Assembly: GCF_005402965.1 (NCBI RefSeq)
Contig: NZ_BJCF01000005.1
Location: 94,327 to 158,326, forward strand
Reading direction: 5' to 3'
Length of the DNA stretch: 64,000 nucleotides
Source: Dolichospermum planctonicum
GTDB lineage: Bacteria; Cyanobacteriota; Cyanobacteriia; Cyanobacteriales; Nostocaceae
In this document: piece after piece, positions 26,027 through 36,058 of the stretch
How the letters are laid out: each line of letters begins with the position of its first letter
Position numbering within the stretch: position 1 is the stretch's first letter
Made by a program: the position numbers and the translations under genes
Notes under the pieces: model-generated
What the model was told of the DNA's origin: nothing
What the model saw: the letters and a program-made list of their open reading frames with translations, nothing else
Database searches by the model: none

Positions 26027-27841
26027 TTAACTCCGCTGCCAAATTTTAATTGTTTTATCCAAACTTCCACTGACTAACATTTCACCGGAATCAGTAAATG
26101 ATAAAGCTGTCACTGTGTGAGTATGACCTGTAAATGTCCCTAATAATTCTCCAGATTGTAAATGCCACAATTTGATGGTTTTATCAGCACTACCACTAGC
26201 AATAATTTGTGCGTCTGGACTTAAAGCAACTGCATTAACACTATCTCGATGTCCTTTGAGAGTGTGAACTAATTCTCCAGTAGCTAAATTCCAAACTCGA
26301 ATAGTTTGATCTTGACTACCACTGACTAAAAATTTAGCATCAGCACTAATAGCTAAGGAACTAACAATGTGAGAATGACCCATCAGGGTGTATATTGGTT
26401 GTGTATCTTGGGAATTTTTCTGATTTTGTGCTGAGGATGTTTCCCACACTTTGATTTTGCGATAGCTACCCGTAATTAAAATTCTGCCATCTTGACTTAA
26501 CACCATGGAATGGGCTGCTGTATCATCTAAATATAGCGTATTTTCGACTTGGCGATCGCGCAAATTCCAAAATAAGATCTTGCGATCATGGCCACTTGTT
26601 GCTAACATTTTACCATCGGGTGTAAACGCCACGCAACGCACATCTCCACGATGTTTATGCAGGATATCAATGAGGTCTAACGCCCCAGTATGCCAAATTT
26701 TCACGGTGGAATCTGCACCTACAGTCGCTAATGTTTGTCCGTCGGTACTAAAAGCCAAAGCATTAACTTCATCTACTAAGTCAGAAACCACCCAAGGATA
26801 TTCTGATAATGTCTCAATTAATTCACCTTTGGCTAAATCCCATAATTTTGTTTCTCCCCTGCTACCACTAGCTAAAATCGGGATGGTTTTGACGTTTTTA
26901 CACCTGACTTCTTTAACTACCAAAGTTTTGATAGCATAAGCTAAACAGTTAATACCTCTAGTATGTCCTTTCAATGTTTGCCAGTATTCCCAATCACCAA
27001 TAATTTTCTTTTTTGGATGATCTGATGGTAAGGTTTGAATTGTCTCCACTACGGTTTTCTCGTCAGTTATTGGTACATCATCTTGTTTTTCACCAAGAGA
27101 TTGTAAATACCAATTTAATCCCCCTGCATACAACAAACTACTAGGATTTAAATAAGTCTTTGATTCTGGAAATTCTAGTTGATTTGCCGGTAAAAACCCA
27201 GTAATCACAGTTTGTTTTTTGTATCCTAATTGTGTATTTCCTGGATAAAACAAGCACAAAAAAATTAATACCTGGTGGTTATTAATATCTTCTTGACTAA
27301 CAGACCAACGGATTTTATCTTTTTTGATACTGTTAAAACTTTCTCCATCTGCTACATGAATTTGAATACTCACCTTTGGGTTATGAGCCAATAAATAAGT
27401 AAATTTACTTTGATTATGTAAATTTCCCTCATCATCTAAAACCATATTTTCTAAAGTGTCTTGTGGCACTTTTTTCACCAATTTTCCTAACCGTGCTGTT
27501 ATCATCCGATCTACAATTTGTTCACGAACCAGATAATCCTCAGCTTGACGTTGAAAATAGGTAGGAAAGGGAATTATCCAATCAGGGTATTCAGGGTATT
27601 CAGGTGGTATCGGTGGCGGATTTTTGGCGAGAATTTCGGCTTGCTGACGGGAACATTCGAGAATCTTTGTTAATGAATCCCCCGCAAATGCCATTACTTC
27701 ACTGTGATAACCTTTAACTCGACTTTCTAAAAGAGAAAGATCCGCCGTTTTTGGTTTTTTCACACGGTTTAAGAAGTCAGTTTGTTGCGCTTTTAGTAAA
27801 CTAATCCAATTCATCTGCATGATAGTGGCACGCCATTGCAT
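26027..27841 (-). CDS. WD40 repeat protein with N-terminal domain of unknown function
   Basis: 604 residues from the ATG at 27841. The C-terminal 310 residues form about seven WD40 repeats (clear ones end in IRVWNLATGEL, IKLWHLQSGEL and IKIWQRS), a beta-propeller for protein binding. The first 290 residues are unlike known enzymatic domains to my eye and include a proline-rich stretch (NPPPIPPEYPEYPDW), where a 9-base tandem repeat gives EYPEYP. Likely a scaffold; partner unknown. Other start codons within the first ten residues are possible. Confidence 0.83.
   Translation of the reverse strand: MQWRATIMQMNWISLLKAQQTDFLNRVKKPKTADLSLLESRVKGYHSEVMAFAGDSLTKILECSRQQAEILAKNPPPIPPEYPEYPDWIIPFPTYFQRQAEDYLVREQIVDRMITARLGKLVKKVPQDTLENMVLDDEGNLHNQSKFTYLLAHNPKVSIQIHVADGESFNSIKKDKIRWSVSQEDINNHQVLIFLCLFYPGNTQLGYKKQTVITGFLPANQLEFPESKTYLNPSSLLYAGGLNWYLQSLGEKQDDVPITDEKTVVETIQTLPSDHPKKKIIGDWEYWQTLKGHTRGINCLAYAIKTLVVKEVRCKNVKTIPILASGSRGETKLWDLAKGELIETLSEYPWVVSDLVDEVNALAFSTDGQTLATVGADSTVKIWHTGALDLIDILHKHRGDVRCVAFTPDGKMLATSGHDRKILFWNLRDRQVENTLYLDDTAAHSMVLSQDGRILITGSYRKIKVWETSSAQNQKNSQDTQPIYTLMGHSHIVSSLAISADAKFLVSGSQDQTIRVWNLATGELVHTLKGHRDSVNAVALSPDAQIIASGSADKTIKLWHLQSGELLGTFTGHTHTVTALSFTDSGEMLVSGSLDKTIKIWQRS
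27582..27599. repeat. 9-base tandem duplication, in frame
   Basis: TCAGGGTAT occurs twice plus a partial third, inside the WD40 gene; it keeps the frame and encodes part of EYPEYP. Confidence 0.8.
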
Positions 27842-28718
27842 ACCCAAGATAACTTCTAATAATACAATTACTCAATTGATAACCTTTAGTTAAGTAAGAA
27901 CTAAGAAATTATAACAGTCTAATAGGATACAAAAACTAGCCAAATTCAATGGTAAATATCAATCCATAAGGTAATTAAGCACTGGTTAAGATGTAGTGAG
28001 GGAGATTTTGATAATTTCCACGATTTCCATAAATTCTAACTAACCTAACTAATAATTTACTGTTTCTAGGGAAACAGTTCTCTTGCTTGTAGAAGTGTGC
28101 AACTTTAGAGAATACTCTTTTATTTTCAGACTTATACAACCGCTTTGTTGTCATTCTCAGCCAAAATACAGCAGTTTCCGAGTTTATTCGTGTTTAATTT
28201 CTTATCCCTGCAACTAAGTGAGATTATAACCATAATAACCATTATAACTGCAACGAGAATGTATCATTACTTTGTTAAATCTCTCTTCTGCATATTTTCC
28301 AATACTTGATAAGTTTAAATTATTTATTTTTAGAATTTAATAATTTTTTTAAAAGTCGCTTACAAATTGAGAGGTGTTAAGACGGGGTTAATTGTGGTAG
28401 TATATTGATATTAATAATAATCGAGTGTGAGCAAAATTTTAATTTAGGGATACAGTCCCATTATAAAAATATCACTTCCAGAGAAAAAAGTCAATGGGCT
28501 TCAACCGAAAAAAAAGATTTTTTCAATTCATAAGTTTTATTTATTATTTAATATATTTTTTCTTATGTTTATTATATTTGAAAAATAGAACTTACTTAGG
28601 GAAGATTTGACTAATAACCGACGTATACTAGCGATAAAACCTATTTTTGAGTAGGAGTAATTGATGAATTACACCTACTTTTGTGCTGTTTGGCGTAATT
28701 ACGGAAATTGTGGGTAAT
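27842..28718. other. 877-base AT-rich region without a recognised gene
   Basis: No coding frame on either strand looks real, and I see no tRNA. The DNA is AT-rich with runs of A and T around 28330-28580. A strong hairpin lies at 28650-28679. The region upstream of the WD40 gene probably holds its promoter. A small RNA cannot be excluded. Confidence 0.6.
28650..28679. terminator. hairpin downstream of the ferredoxin operon
   Basis: AGTAGG-A-GTAATT pairs with AATTAC-A-CCTACT (12 pairs, one mismatch, 4-base loop). It lies 40 bases beyond the ferredoxin stop codon and may end the minus-strand transcript; a T-run is stronger on the plus strand (CCTACTTTT). Confidence 0.5.
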
Positions 28719-29174
28719 TTAAGGACTGGATTTTTGTAACTTTTGTTTCCTCCGGCGTTTTTCTGTCGTGGCTACACCATGTTGTACTGGATAACCAGCG
28801 ATAGGAATTACTTGATATTTTCTGTCGGCTTCTAGATTTTTCAGTTCAGTATAGTCAACCCAGTGGATACAATCAACAGGGCAGGTATCTATTGCTTCTT
28901 GAATTATCTCTTCTGTGTCCGCATCTTGACGAATTACACGTGATCGCCCATAATCTTCTTCAATGAAGAAAGTATTACGGGCAACATGAGCGCAATGTTT
29001 ACAGCCAATACAAGTAATTTCATCTACATAAACGCCTTTCTGCCGAACCACACCGCCTAATTCCGGTTCTAAACCGGAACGTTCAGGAATATCTTGCCAA
29101 AAACTCCCCAGTTCTGGTTCTAAGCCAGAACGGTGATCTTCTTGTTCTTCTCGTGACGGCAGGAACTCAAGCAT
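28719..29174 (-). CDS. 4Fe-4S ferredoxin, cyanobacterial/plastid type
   Basis: 151 residues. The cluster ligands are Cys55, Cys58 and Cys61 (CIGCKHC) and Cys98 of DTCPVDC, enough for one [4Fe-4S] cluster. The rest of that domain (HVARNTFFIEEDYGRSRVI, EAIDTCPVDCIHWVDY) matches a ferredoxin group conserved in cyanobacteria and chloroplasts. The N-terminus contains RSGLEPELG twice (residues 15-23 and 32-40), an odd internal repeat. Start overlaps the ycf35 stop by one base (TAATG), so the two are translationally coupled. Confidence 0.88.
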   Translation of the reverse strand: MLEFLPSREEQEDHRSGLEPELGSFWQDIPERSGLEPELGGVVRQKGVYVDEITCIGCKHCAHVARNTFFIEEDYGRSRVIRQDADTEEIIQEAIDTCPVDCIHWVDYTELKNLEADRKYQVIPIAGYPVQHGVATTEKRRRKQKLQKSSP

Positions 29175-29560
29175 TACGTACTCCAGCGTTGTACTACTAG
29201 ACGGATAGAACCATCTTCATTTTGTTGTTGTTCAGCTACTTGGAAGCCTACTTTAGTAGTTTCTTTAACTACCGTTTGATAAGCATAACCTTGGGTAACT
29301 TGACGCAAAAACCCATCTACAGATAGATTTTGCTGCCAATATTGTAAATCTGCAACTAATTCGTATTCTTGACCATTCCATCTAAAACCGATATCATAAC
29401 CATTTTCCTGCTCAATTGTTACTTCTGCGGACTGAGTTTGACCACGATAACCGCGCACTTCACTAGGTCCTGGTTTCCAGTCTATTCCCAAGGCGGAAAG
29501 GGCATCTTGCAAGGATTCGAGATTGCGGATTTGTGTCTTGATTTGGCTAAAGTGTGACAT
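29174..29560 (-). CDS. ycf35: Ycf35 / DUF1257 protein
   Basis: 128 residues. MSHFSQIKTQIRNLESLQDAL is the DUF1257 start and YDIGFRWNGQEYELVADLQYW is its core. The family is encoded in cyanobacteria and red-algal plastids (ycf35); its function is not settled. Middle gene of an operon DUF2997-ycf35-ferredoxin, an arrangement that suggests an iron-sulfur or redox role by association only. Confidence 0.9.
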   Translation of the reverse strand: MSHFSQIKTQIRNLESLQDALSALGIDWKPGPSEVRGYRGQTQSAEVTIEQENGYDIGFRWNGQEYELVADLQYWQQNLSVDGFLRQVTQGYAYQTVVKETTKVGFQVAEQQQNEDGSIRLVVQRWST

Positions 29561-29599
29561 AGTGGTTTGTAATCAAAAAAAATTAATTGGTTGGATAAT

Positions 29600-29809
29600 T
29601 TACCATTGGCTGTGGACAGTTTGCGTATTCGTCACAGTATTTTCTGTGTTGTTGGTGGCAAAAAACTCAGAAGTTGGCTCATGACTCAACACTCTTCCTA
29701 GCTGGGCTTCTATAGCTGCTGTGACTTCAGCACAAGAGACACCGATAATACCGGTGACTTTTTCTTGGACTCGACCGTCTGGATAAATGATGAATTCTAA
29801 TGTTTCCAT
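29600..29809 (-). CDS. DUF2997 family protein
   Basis: 69 residues. METLEFIIYPDGRVQEKVTGIIGVSCAEVTAAIEAQLG is the DUF2997 pattern: a strand pair followed by a helix with a conserved cysteine (Cys26). First gene of the operon with ycf35 and the ferredoxin, 39 bases ahead of ycf35. Function unknown. Confidence 0.85.
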   Translation of the reverse strand: METLEFIIYPDGRVQEKVTGIIGVSCAEVTAAIEAQLGRVLSHEPTSEFFATNNTENTVTNTQTVHSQW

Positions 29810-29904
29810 ATTCTGAAAGCCAACCTCGATACTACACTTGAATTTTTGGGGACTTATCCCGGTGTGGTTGATTAATCTCCCACAAAATATGATGATACTA
29901 AAAG

Positions 29905-29922
29905 CCGTCTTAGGGAAGACGG
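29905..29922. repeat. GC-rich hairpin in the divergent spacer
   Basis: CCGTCTT pairs with AAGACGG around loop AGGG, inside AT-rich DNA between DUF2997 and the kdpD-like gene. The surrounding GCCGTCTTAGGGAAGACGGG resembles a dispersed cyanobacterial repeat, possibly a relic of an insertion-sequence end. Confidence 0.5.
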
Positions 29923-30045
29923 GGTTGATAACCCAAATCTTAAATCAAAATTTTTTATAGTCTCTCATATTTTAATATACACACTTGAGAATCTTTACGA
30001 AAATTATTATTTTTATGGATATGTAAAAATGTACAAAAAGGGAAA

Positions 30046-30071
30046 ATTATCACTATTGATTATCACTATTG
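30046..30071. repeat. 13-base perfect tandem duplication
   Basis: ATTATCACTATTG occurs twice head to tail, ending 10 bases before the kdpD-like start codon. Confidence 0.9.
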
Positions 30072-30081
30072 AATTTAATTT

Positions 30082-31203
30082 ATGTATCCACCTTCTAGTC
30101 TACCTCCTAACAGTTACAATATTTTACCTTCTCGACGGGGAAAACATAAAATATTTATTGGTATGGCCCCTGGTGTGGGGAAAACATACAGAATGCTAGA
30201 GGAAGGACATCAACTTAAACAAGAGGGTATTGATGTTGTTATTGGCGTTTTAGAAACTCACGGACGCAAAGAAACGGCTATAAAAGCAGAAGGTCTGGAG
30301 GTAATTCCTAAAAAAGCGAATATTCACAAAAATATCAACCTTCTGGAAATGGACACAGAAGCAATTTTAACCCGTTCTCCCCAATTGGTTTTAGTTGATG
30401 AATTAGCGCATACAAATATACCAGGTTCACCTAGAGAAAAACGCTATCAAGATGTAGAATTGATTTTAGCTGCGGGTATAGATGTTTATTCTACTGTCAA
30501 TATTCAACATTTGGAAAGTTTGAATGATTTGGTAGCTAGAATTACGGGGGTTGTAGTGCGAGAACGTATTCCCGATATTCTCTTAGATGAAGCTGATGCT
30601 GTCGTTGTGATTGATGTTACTCCAGAAACTCTAGAAGAGCGGCTGCGGGAAGGTAAAATTTATGCTGCTGATAAAATTCAGCAATCTTTAGAAAACTTTT
30701 TTCAGCGTCGTAACCTCATTGCTTTACGGGAATTAGCATTAAGAGAAGTTGCTGATACTGTTGAAGAAGAAGCAAATACCTCTATTTCTTCCCCACAAGT
30801 TCGCAATGTCCATGAACGAGTTTTAGTATGTGTATCTACTTATCCAAATTCGATTCAATTATTACGGCGTGGAGCGCGATTGGCAAATTATATGAACGCC
30901 AGATTTTATACCTTATTTATTGCAGATCCTGACCGTTTCCTCAGTAAAGAAGAAAGTTTACATATTGATACCTGTGAGAAAATGTGCCGAGAATTTGCTG
31001 GTGAATTTTTTCATGTTAAGAGCTACAATGTTCCTAAAGCGATCGCTGAAGTTGCTACAATTAATCATATCACCCAGATAGTTATTGGTGAAAGTCGGCA
31101 GCCACGATGGAAAAGATTTTTTAAACGCTCTTTTACAGAACGATTATTGGAGTTAATCGGGGACAAACATATAGATTTACACATTATTGCTACTGAGAAA
31201 TAA
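30082..31203 (+). CDS. kdpD: stand-alone KdpD N-terminal domain protein (truncated KdpD type)
   Basis: 373 residues: a KdpD sensor domain with Walker A GMAPGVGKTYRM and Walker B LVLVDELAHTNIPG, then a universal-stress-protein-like domain (about 245-370). The membrane and histidine kinase parts of a full KdpD (about 890 residues) are absent; the stop is followed by unrelated DNA, so this is a natural short form. Similar short KdpD proteins are described in Anabaena, but there beside kdpABC, which is not present here. Probably a potassium or c-di-AMP/ATP-linked stress regulator. Confidence 0.88.
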   Translation: MYPPSSLPPNSYNILPSRRGKHKIFIGMAPGVGKTYRMLEEGHQLKQEGIDVVIGVLETHGRKETAIKAEGLEVIPKKANIHKNINLLEMDTEAILTRSPQLVLVDELAHTNIPGSPREKRYQDVELILAAGIDVYSTVNIQHLESLNDLVARITGVVVRERIPDILLDEADAVVVIDVTPETLEERLREGKIYAADKIQQSLENFFQRRNLIALRELALREVADTVEEEANTSISSPQVRNVHERVLVCVSTYPNSIQLLRRGARLANYMNARFYTLFIADPDRFLSKEESLHIDTCEKMCREFAGEFFHVKSYNVPKAIAEVATINHITQIVIGESRQPRWKRFFKRSFTERLLELIGDKHIDLHIIATEK

Positions 31204-31529
31204 ATTTTAATTTTTGTGAATCTATCTAAAATAGGATGGAATTTTGCTATTTTGTGTATAGAGTGAATATTAGACCTGAAAAAAATCCTGTAGAGACTTT
31301 ACTAAAATGATTTCTTTAAGAAGTTTATATAGAAAGTCTTTACAGTTCATAATTTCATAACGTCTTTAATAATTCAGTAACAATTTACAACACCTAAAAA
31401 TCTATCCTCAGAAGTTTTTTAAATTCTTTGGGGATAAAATTAATGGTAAAAATTAAGGTGATTTTTACTAAAAATTAACCTAAAAAGCTGATTATAGTCA
31501 TTATCATTGATGAGCAATTTAATATTGAG
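31204..31529. other. 326-base intergenic region
   Basis: AT-rich DNA between the kdpD-like and stress-protein genes. I see no gene, terminator or clear repeat. It presumably contains the promoter of the stress protein. Confidence 0.5.
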
Positions 31530-31535
31530 GTGAAT

Positions 31536-32057
31536 ATGTTTAAACGAATTTTGGCAGCGTTAGATCGTTCGGAAATAGGTATAGAAGTATTTAATCAAGC
31601 ACTATGTTTAGCAAAGTTAACATCCGCTGATTTGATGCTTTTGCACGTGTTATCACATGAAGAAGATGGTAGTCCTGAAGCCCTGATTTTCCCAAATATT
31701 GACTATTATCCTGGGTGGAATGAGGAAACTTTTAAATTATACCAAGAACACTGGGAAAAATTTAAAAATGAAGGTTTGCAGATGTTACAGTCATTTAGTA
31801 ACCAAGCCAATACAGCAGGTGTTAATACGGAATTTACTCAAAATAGTGGTAATCCGGGAAGAATGATTTGTGAATTGGCTAAAACTTGGAATGCTGATCT
31901 AATTATTATGGGAAGACGGGGACGTTCTGGACTGGCGGAGTTTTTTCTCGGTAGTCAAAGTAACTATGTTTTACATCATGCCCCCTGTTCAGTGCAGATT
32001 GTACATTTGCCTGTAAGTGCTAAAATAGAAGAGGAAGAAGTAGTAAGTAATCAGTAA
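31536..32057 (+). CDS. universal stress protein, UspA family
   Basis: 173 residues from the ATG at 31536, preceded by GAGG; an in-frame GTG two codons earlier is possible. MFKRILAALDRSEIG is the typical start, and the C-terminal IIMGRRGRSGLAEFFLGSQSNYVLHHAPCSVQIV contains the GxxGRxG...GS ATP-binding signature. ATP-binding stress proteins of this type respond to starvation, redox or energy stress. Short gap to the alcohol dehydrogenase gene, so possibly cotranscribed. Confidence 0.92.
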   Translation: MFKRILAALDRSEIGIEVFNQALCLAKLTSADLMLLHVLSHEEDGSPEALIFPNIDYYPGWNEETFKLYQEHWEKFKNEGLQMLQSFSNQANTAGVNTEFTQNSGNPGRMICELAKTWNADLIIMGRRGRSGLAEFFLGSQSNYVLHHAPCSVQIVHLPVSAKIEEEEVVSNQ

Positions 32058-32091
32058 TTACTCTTATTTGCTTTTCAAAAGGATGATGAAA

Positions 32092-33102
32092 ATGGTAGAA
32101 TTAAAGTTCCAAGCCTACGCATCTTTAAAACCAGGGGAAAAGCTACAACCCTGGGAATACGAACCAGCGCCTTTAGGTAACAATGATGTGGAAATCGCAG
32201 TTACCCATAATGGTCTGTGTCATACTGATATTCACATGAGAGATAATGACTGGAATGTGAGTAAATTTCCCCTGGTAGCAGGTCATGAAGTAGTAGGAAA
32301 TGTTACTCAAATTGGTGCGGAGGTAAGTGGTATAAAAATTGGCGATCGCCTGGGTTTTGGTTGGATTAGTAATTCTTGTCGAGTCTGTGACGCTTGTTTG
32401 CGGGGAGAAGAAAACATTTGTCGTCAGGGTTATAAAGGATTAATTGTCGGAAATAATGGCGGTTTTGCCAATAAATTACGAGCTTGCGCCGATTTTGCCT
32501 ATAAAATCCCAGATAATCTAGATTCCGCCAGTGCTGCTCCTTTATTATGTGCTGGAATTACGGTTTATACACCATTACGCACCTACATCAAATATCCGGG
32601 GGCTAAGGTGGGAGTGCTGGGAATTGGTGGGTTAGGACATCTAGCCATTAAATTTGCGGAGGCTATGGGGGCAGAAGTGACAGCTTTTTCTACATCATCT
32701 GATAAAGAAGCTGAAGCCAAAGAATTTGGGGCGCATTATTTCTATAATTGGAAAAATACTGAAATTAAAGCAGCGAGTGGGACTTTAGACTTACTTTTAT
32801 GTACGGTTTCCTCGGAAATTGACTGGAACAAAGCCTTTGGTTTACTAGCAAATAACGGTGTTTTATGTTTGGTGGGGCTGCCGGTTTCTACCCTAAATAT
32901 TCCGCTTTTACCCTTAGTATTTGGTCAAAAAGCGATCGCTGGGAGTGTAGTAGGTGGAAGGCGTTTTATGAAAGAAATGCTGGAATTTGCCGCCATTCAC
33001 CAAATAAAACCAATGATTGAAACTATACCAATTTCCCAAATTAATGCAGCCATGGATAGGGTGGTAGCAAATAAAGCTCGCTATCGCATTGTTTTGGTAT
33101 AA
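32092..33102 (+). CDS. zinc-dependent alcohol/aldehyde dehydrogenase, medium-chain family
   Basis: 336 residues from the ATG at 32092, with AAAAGG at suitable distance; an upstream TTG (32068) is less likely. Catalytic zinc ligands lie in THNGLCHTDIH and AGHEVVGNV; the structural zinc site is CRVCDACLRGEENIC. The NAD(P)-binding fold has GVLGIGGLGHLAIKFA. It resembles the YahK/cinnamyl alcohol dehydrogenase branch, usually NADPH-dependent aldehyde reductases. Lies directly before the hox operon. Confidence 0.92.
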   Translation: MVELKFQAYASLKPGEKLQPWEYEPAPLGNNDVEIAVTHNGLCHTDIHMRDNDWNVSKFPLVAGHEVVGNVTQIGAEVSGIKIGDRLGFGWISNSCRVCDACLRGEENICRQGYKGLIVGNNGGFANKLRACADFAYKIPDNLDSASAAPLLCAGITVYTPLRTYIKYPGAKVGVLGIGGLGHLAIKFAEAMGAEVTAFSTSSDKEAEAKEFGAHYFYNWKNTEIKAASGTLDLLLCTVSSEIDWNKAFGLLANNGVLCLVGLPVSTLNIPLLPLVFGQKAIAGSVVGGRRFMKEMLEFAAIHQIKPMIETIPISQINAAMDRVVANKARYRIVLV

Positions 33103-33158
33103 TTTTGGTGTTGGTGAATGAAAGGATGAATTTTGTCTGATCAAGCTGTTAATTAGAT

Positions 33159-33659
33159 ATGAGAACTGCTGTTTCATCTCCTGTCGGGGATAAGCGTTTA
33201 AAGATATTAGATGCTACTATTAAGCGTCATCAATATCAACAAGATGCACTCATTGAAATTCTGCATCGTGCTTCTGAACTATTTGGTTATTTGGAAACGG
33301 ATCTATTGCTTTATATTTCCCATAGCCTGAAATTACCACCCAGTCAGGTTTATGGAGTAGCTACTTTCTATCATTTGTTTTCCCTGGCACCAAAAGGAGT
33401 TCATAACTGTGTGGTTTGCACGGGTACAGCTTGTTATGTTAAAAACTCTCAAAAGATTTTAACACAAGTGGAACAACTGACGCAAATTCACCCGGGAGAA
33501 ACTACCATAGATGGTCAAATTTCCTTAATGACAGCTAGGTGTTTAGGGGCTTGTGGAGTTGCACCAGCGGTAGTCCTGGATGGTGTGGTTTTAGGTAATC
33601 AAACCCCAGAGTCAGTGTGCGAAAAAGTGGGAGCATGGTGGCACAATGGAACTAAATGA
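33159..33659 (+). CDS. hoxE: HoxE, bidirectional hydrogenase diaphorase subunit
   Basis: 166 residues, NuoE-like. The [2Fe-2S] ligands lie in [11 protein letters not shown] and [13 protein letters not shown]. HoxE links the NAD(P)H-oxidising module to electron carriers. First gene of the hox operon; its end overlaps hoxF by 14 bases. Expression of cyanobacterial hox operons is known to involve LexA and AbrB-like regulators, not visible here. Confidence 0.96.
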   Translation: MRTAVSSPVGDKRLKILDATIKRHQYQQDALIEILHRASELFGYLETDLLLYISHSLKLPPSQVYGVATFYHLFSLAPKGVHNCVVCTGTACYVKNSQKILTQVEQLTQIHPGETTIDGQISLMTARCLGACGVAPAVVLDGVVLGNQTPESVCEKVGAWWHNGTK

Positions 33660-35253
33660 ATTATTAGAAATTGCCGAAAAAGAACTTTCTGAGCGAAAAT
33701 CTCTAGAAATTCGCTGTTGTACTGCTGCGGCTTGTCTGTCTTCTGATTCCCAAGCTGTTAAAGACAATTTAGAAGCAGTTATCAAAGCCGAGAATTTACA
33801 GGATACTGTGCAAGTTACGGGTGTGGGTTGTATGCGTCTTTGTTGTCAAGGACCCTTGGTACAGGTGGAAAATTGGGCAAATCCTGTAGAATCAAAGTTG
33901 TATGAAAAAGTCACCCCGGTAAATGCTCTAGAAATTATTCGCGGGTTGAATGGAGAAGTGACAAATTTACAAACAGGTGATTTAAACCAGCCGTTTTTTA
34001 GTCGCCAATTGCCCATAGTCCTAGAAAATAGTGGTAAAATTGACCCCGAACGGATTCAAGCTTACATTGGGGCTAAGGGTTATCAAGCCCTTTACCAAGT
34101 GCTGCGGGAAATGAAGCCCACGGAGGTGGTAGAAACTATCACCAAAAGCGGTTTACGGGGGCGAGGGGGCGCTGGTTATCCCACTGGTTTAAAATGGGGG
34201 ACCGTGGCCAAATCCCATACTGAGAAAAAGTTTGTTATTTGTAATGCTGATGAGGGTGATCCCGGTGCATTTATGGATAGGAGTGTATTGGAAAGTGATC
34301 CCCATCGAGTTTTGGAAGGAATGGCGATCGCTGCCTACGCCATTGGGGCAAATCAAGGCTATATTTATGTTAGAGCCGAATATCCTCTGGCTATTAAACG
34401 GCTAGAAATTGCCATTCGTCAAGCCCAACACTTGGGATTTTTAGGTTCGCAAATATTTGACTCTCCCTTCGATTTTAAAGTGGAAATCCGCATTGGGGCT
34501 GGGGCTTATGTCTGCGGTGAGGAAACGGCTTTAATGGCTTCTATTGAGGGTAAACGTGGTGTCCCTCATCCCCGTCCTCCTTACCCTGCTGAGTCCGGTT
34601 TATGGGGCTATCCCACTTTAATTAATAATGTGGAAACCTTTGCCAATATCGCGCCCATTATCCGCAAAGGTGCAGAGTGGTTTGCTAGTATTGGTATTAA
34701 TAAAAGCAAGGGTACTAAGGTATTTGCCTTAGCCGGCAAAATCCGTAACACGGGTTTAATAGAAGTACCAATGGGGACATCTTTACAGGAAATTGTTGAA
34801 GACATGGGAGGAGGTGTTCCTGATCATGGTATTGCTAAAGCTGTACAAACTGGTGGTCCTTCAGGGGGATGTATTCCGGCTTCTGCTTTTGCTACACCTG
34901 TAGATTATGAATCCTTAACGGCCTTGGGTTCAATCATGGGTTCTGGGGGGATGATTGTTATGGATCAAACCACCAATATGGTAGATGTCGCTCGCTTTTT
35001 TATGGAATTTTGCATGGATGAATCCTGTGGTAAGTGTATTCCTTGTCGCGTTGGTACTGTGCAATTATACGGTTTATTAACGAAGATTACCAAGGGAGAA
35101 GGTTCACTGGCTGATTTAGATTTACTCGAAGAACTTAGCGATATGGTAAAAAATACTAGTTTATGTGGTTTAGGACAGTCTGCACCAAATCCAGTTTTTA
35201 GCACTTTGCGTTATTTTCGTCATGAGTATTTGCAATTAGTTATTGGTCATTAA
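33646..35253 (+). CDS. hoxF: HoxF, bidirectional hydrogenase NAD(P)H/FMN subunit
   Basis: 535 residues, NuoF-like with an N-terminal [2Fe-2S] thioredoxin-like domain ([10 protein letters not shown] and [11 protein letters not shown]). The NAD(P)H and FMN sites are [17 protein letters not shown] and [18 protein letters not shown]; the C-terminal [12 protein letters not shown] and TSLCGLG hold a [4Fe-4S] cluster. The catalytic electron-transfer subunit of the diaphorase. Start overlaps hoxE. Confidence 0.97.
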   Translation: MELNELLEIAEKELSERKSLEIRCCTAAACLSSDSQAVKDNLEAVIKAENLQDTVQVTGVGCMRLCCQGPLVQVENWANPVESKLYEKVTPVNALEIIRGLNGEVTNLQTGDLNQPFFSRQLPIVLENSGKIDPERIQAYIGAKGYQALYQVLREMKPTEVVETITKSGLRGRGGAGYPTGLKWGTVAKSHTEKKFVICNADEGDPGAFMDRSVLESDPHRVLEGMAIAAYAIGANQGYIYVRAEYPLAIKRLEIAIRQAQHLGFLGSQIFDSPFDFKVEIRIGAGAYVCGEETALMASIEGKRGVPHPRPPYPAESGLWGYPTLINNVETFANIAPIIRKGAEWFASIGINKSKGTKVFALAGKIRNTGLIEVPMGTSLQEIVEDMGGGVPDHGIAKAVQTGGPSGGCIPASAFATPVDYESLTALGSIMGSGGMIVMDQTTNMVDVARFFMEFCMDESCGKCIPCRVGTVQLYGLLTKITKGEGSLADLDLLEELSDMVKNTSLCGLGQSAPNPVFSTLRYFRHEYLQLVIGH

Positions 35254-35260
35254 TTAATTA

Positions 35261-35288
35261 TTACCCATTACCCATTACCCATTACTGA
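35261..35288. repeat. TTACCCA heptamer array between hoxF and hoxU
   Basis: Three perfect TTACCCA units and one degenerate unit. The reverse complement is the same heptamer as TAATGGG at 56508-56591. Confidence 0.9.
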
Positions 35289-35301
35289 TAAATAAATCAT
35301 T

Positions 35302-36018
35302 ATGGCTGTAAAAACTTTAACAATAGATGGCGAATTAGTTAGCGCTCGTGAAGATGAAACCTTATTGACAGCAGCACAGGAAGCAGGTATTCATATTCCT
35401 ACATTATGTCATTTAGCAGGTGTGGGAGATGTGGGTGCTTGTCGTTTATGTTTAGTGGAAATTGTAGGAAGTAATAAATTACAACCTGCTTGTATGACGA
35501 AAGTAATAGAGGGAATGGAGGTAACTACAAATAGCGATCGCTTGCAGAAATATCGGCGTATAATTGTAGAAATGTTATTTGCGGAAGGTAATCATACCTG
35601 CTCAGTTTGTGTTGCTAATGGCAATTGTGAATTACAAGATCTAGCTATAGAAATGGGTATGGATCATCTGCGGTTAGAATATCAATTTCCTCAGCGAACT
35701 GTTGATACCTCCCATGATCTTTTTGGCATTGATCATAATCGTTGTGTGCTTTGTACTCGCTGTGTGCGAGTATGTGATGAAATTGAAGGCGCTCATACTT
35801 GGGATATGGCGGGAAGAGGATCAAAATCTCATGTTATTACTGATTTAAACCAACCCTGGGGAACTTCTCAAACTTGTACTTCTTGTGGTAAATGTGTTAA
35901 TGCCTGTCCCACAGGAGCTTTATTTGATAAAGGTTCAAGTGTTAGTGAAATGAAACATGATCGGGGTAAAATCGAATTTCTAGTTACTGCACGAACTAAA
36001 AAACAATGGAATTTTTAG
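35302..36018 (+). CDS. hoxU: HoxU, bidirectional hydrogenase diaphorase iron-sulfur subunit
   Basis: 238 residues, equivalent to the N-terminus of NuoG. A plant-type [2Fe-2S] site is in [15 protein letters not shown], a further site in [16 protein letters not shown], and two [4Fe-4S] sites in [13 protein letters not shown] and [17 protein letters not shown]. It carries electrons from HoxF to HoxY/HoxH. Follows hoxF after a heptamer-bearing spacer. Confidence 0.97.
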   Translation: MAVKTLTIDGELVSAREDETLLTAAQEAGIHIPTLCHLAGVGDVGACRLCLVEIVGSNKLQPACMTKVIEGMEVTTNSDRLQKYRRIIVEMLFAEGNHTCSVCVANGNCELQDLAIEMGMDHLRLEYQFPQRTVDTSHDLFGIDHNRCVLCTRCVRVCDEIEGAHTWDMAGRGSKSHVITDLNQPWGTSQTCTSCGKCVNACPTGALFDKGSSVSEMKHDRGKIEFLVTARTKKQWNF

Positions 36019-36058
36019 GAATTACTCATTGGTTATCAGTCATTAGCAATAAAATCTC

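Noticed and set aside
27842..28718. tRNA or small RNA gene in the long gene-free stretch
   Set aside because: No T-loop consensus or clover-leaf pairing found by eye; a search with a tRNA model would be decisive.
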